NCBI GenBank assembly: GCA_937952455.1
Contig: CALFYU010000055.1
Coordinates: forward strand, 1-6,795
DNA length: 6,795 nt
Direction of reading: 5' to 3'
Source: an uncultured Planctomycetaceae bacterium
GTDB taxonomy: Bacteria; Planctomycetota; Planctomycetia; Planctomycetales; Planctomycetaceae
Shown here: piece by piece, positions 6,386 through 6,795 of the stretch
How the letters are laid out: the number at the start of each line of letters is the position of its first letter
Numbering within the stretch: the stretch's first letter is position 1
Translations under genes and position numbers: made by a program
Notes under the pieces: model-generated
The model's database searches: none
The model's input: the letters and a program-made list of their open reading frames with translations, nothing else
Told to the model about the DNA's origin: nothing

Positions 6386-6795
6386 CTACTCCTCGTCAAC
6401 GTCCCGCGTGTCATCGGCCGCCGGTTGTGTCTTGCGAATATGCGCGTAATTGAGCACCCCTACAAACAGGCTGCCGCCGATAAGATTTCCTAGCAGGGCC
6501 AATCCAATGAACCGAGCTGCCTCTGCAGCCGTGAAGTGATCGCTGATGAACAACGCGGTGAACATTTCTGCGGCGCCGGCGATCGAATGATGGAACCCAC
6601 CCAGCCCGATCAGAAATGTAACGATGTAAATCGCCGCCATTTGACTAAAGCCGATCGCCGTGGAGGCGACTAACCAGGCGCCCAGCGCCATCAGCCAACC
6701 GGCGAGCAGAGCACTGACGGTCAGCGAAAACGCATCGAATTCCACCAAATGACGACCGATGATTACATACCCTTCATGCGCGCCAACGACCGGAT
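6386..6795 (-). CDS. Formate/nitrite transporter (FNT) family protein, YfdC-like, 5' end beyond the window
   Basis: This is the last 135 codons of a minus-strand gene whose start lies beyond the right edge. A TTG at 6748 could be mistaken for a start, but the frame stays open to 6795 and encodes further family-like sequence (PVVGAHEGYVIIGRH). FNT proteins are pentameric inner-membrane channels for small monovalent anions such as formate or nitrite. Visible here are a helix with SALLAGWLMALGAWLVAS, one with MAAIYIVTFLIGLGGF, the central-histidine region FHHSIAGAAEMF, a final helix with GLALLGNLIGGSLFVGVLNYAH, and a short acidic tail. The GLGGFHHSIAGAAEMF pattern is nearer to the poorly characterised YfdC branch than to FocA or NirC, so formate should not be assumed as substrate. 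It converges on the RCK_C gene with 23 bases between the stop codons and no visible terminator hairpin. Confidence 0.88.
   Translation of the reverse strand, partial: PVVGAHEGYVIIGRHLVEFDAFSLTVSALLAGWLMALGAWLVASTAIGFSQMAAIYIVTFLIGLGGFHHSIAGAAEMFTALFISDHFTAAEAARFIGLALLGNLIGGSLFVGVLNYAHIRKTQPAADDTRDVDEE

Overview
The window carries four protein genes around one large regulatory gap. Reading from the left, a minus-strand efflux operon (positions about 114 to 4826) encodes a periplasmic adaptor lipoprotein followed by a very large RND-type inner-membrane pump. Next come about 740 bases without a convincing gene. After that is a plus-strand gene (5565 to 6362) for a membrane protein with a pore-loop-like motif and a C-terminal RCK_C/TrkA_C ligand-binding domain. 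It converges on the 3' part of a minus-strand formate/nitrite-transporter-family gene of the YfdC type, which runs off the right edge. All four products belong to envelope transport.

The host is a Gram-negative, moderately GC-rich bacterium, because a lipoprotein adaptor plus RND pump requires an outer membrane. Weak Shine-Dalgarno sequences, the long pump with extra loop helices and the overall gene style make me lean towards Planctomycetota or a neighbouring phylum. That is an impression and not proof; no rRNA or marker gene is present.

The adaptor and the pump are co-directional, 72 bases apart, and form one transcription unit. Both resemble the MexE-MexF / OqxA-OqxB clade of multidrug pumps. 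The third component, a TolC/OprM-type outer-membrane channel, is not visible. It may begin just past the left edge or be encoded elsewhere. No regulator gene (TetR, LysR or MarR type) lies in the window.

The gap between the divergent units is the least expected part. Close to the efflux side there are two related perfect dyads, CGATGA...TCATCG, with centres 60 bases apart, plus several smaller dyads. On the other side there is a near-ideal sigma-54 (-24/-12) promoter pointing at the pore-loop/RCK_C gene, with a predicted leader of about 230 nt that contains two possible stem-loops. I saw no tRNA, rRNA, insertion sequence, CRISPR array or mobile-element end.
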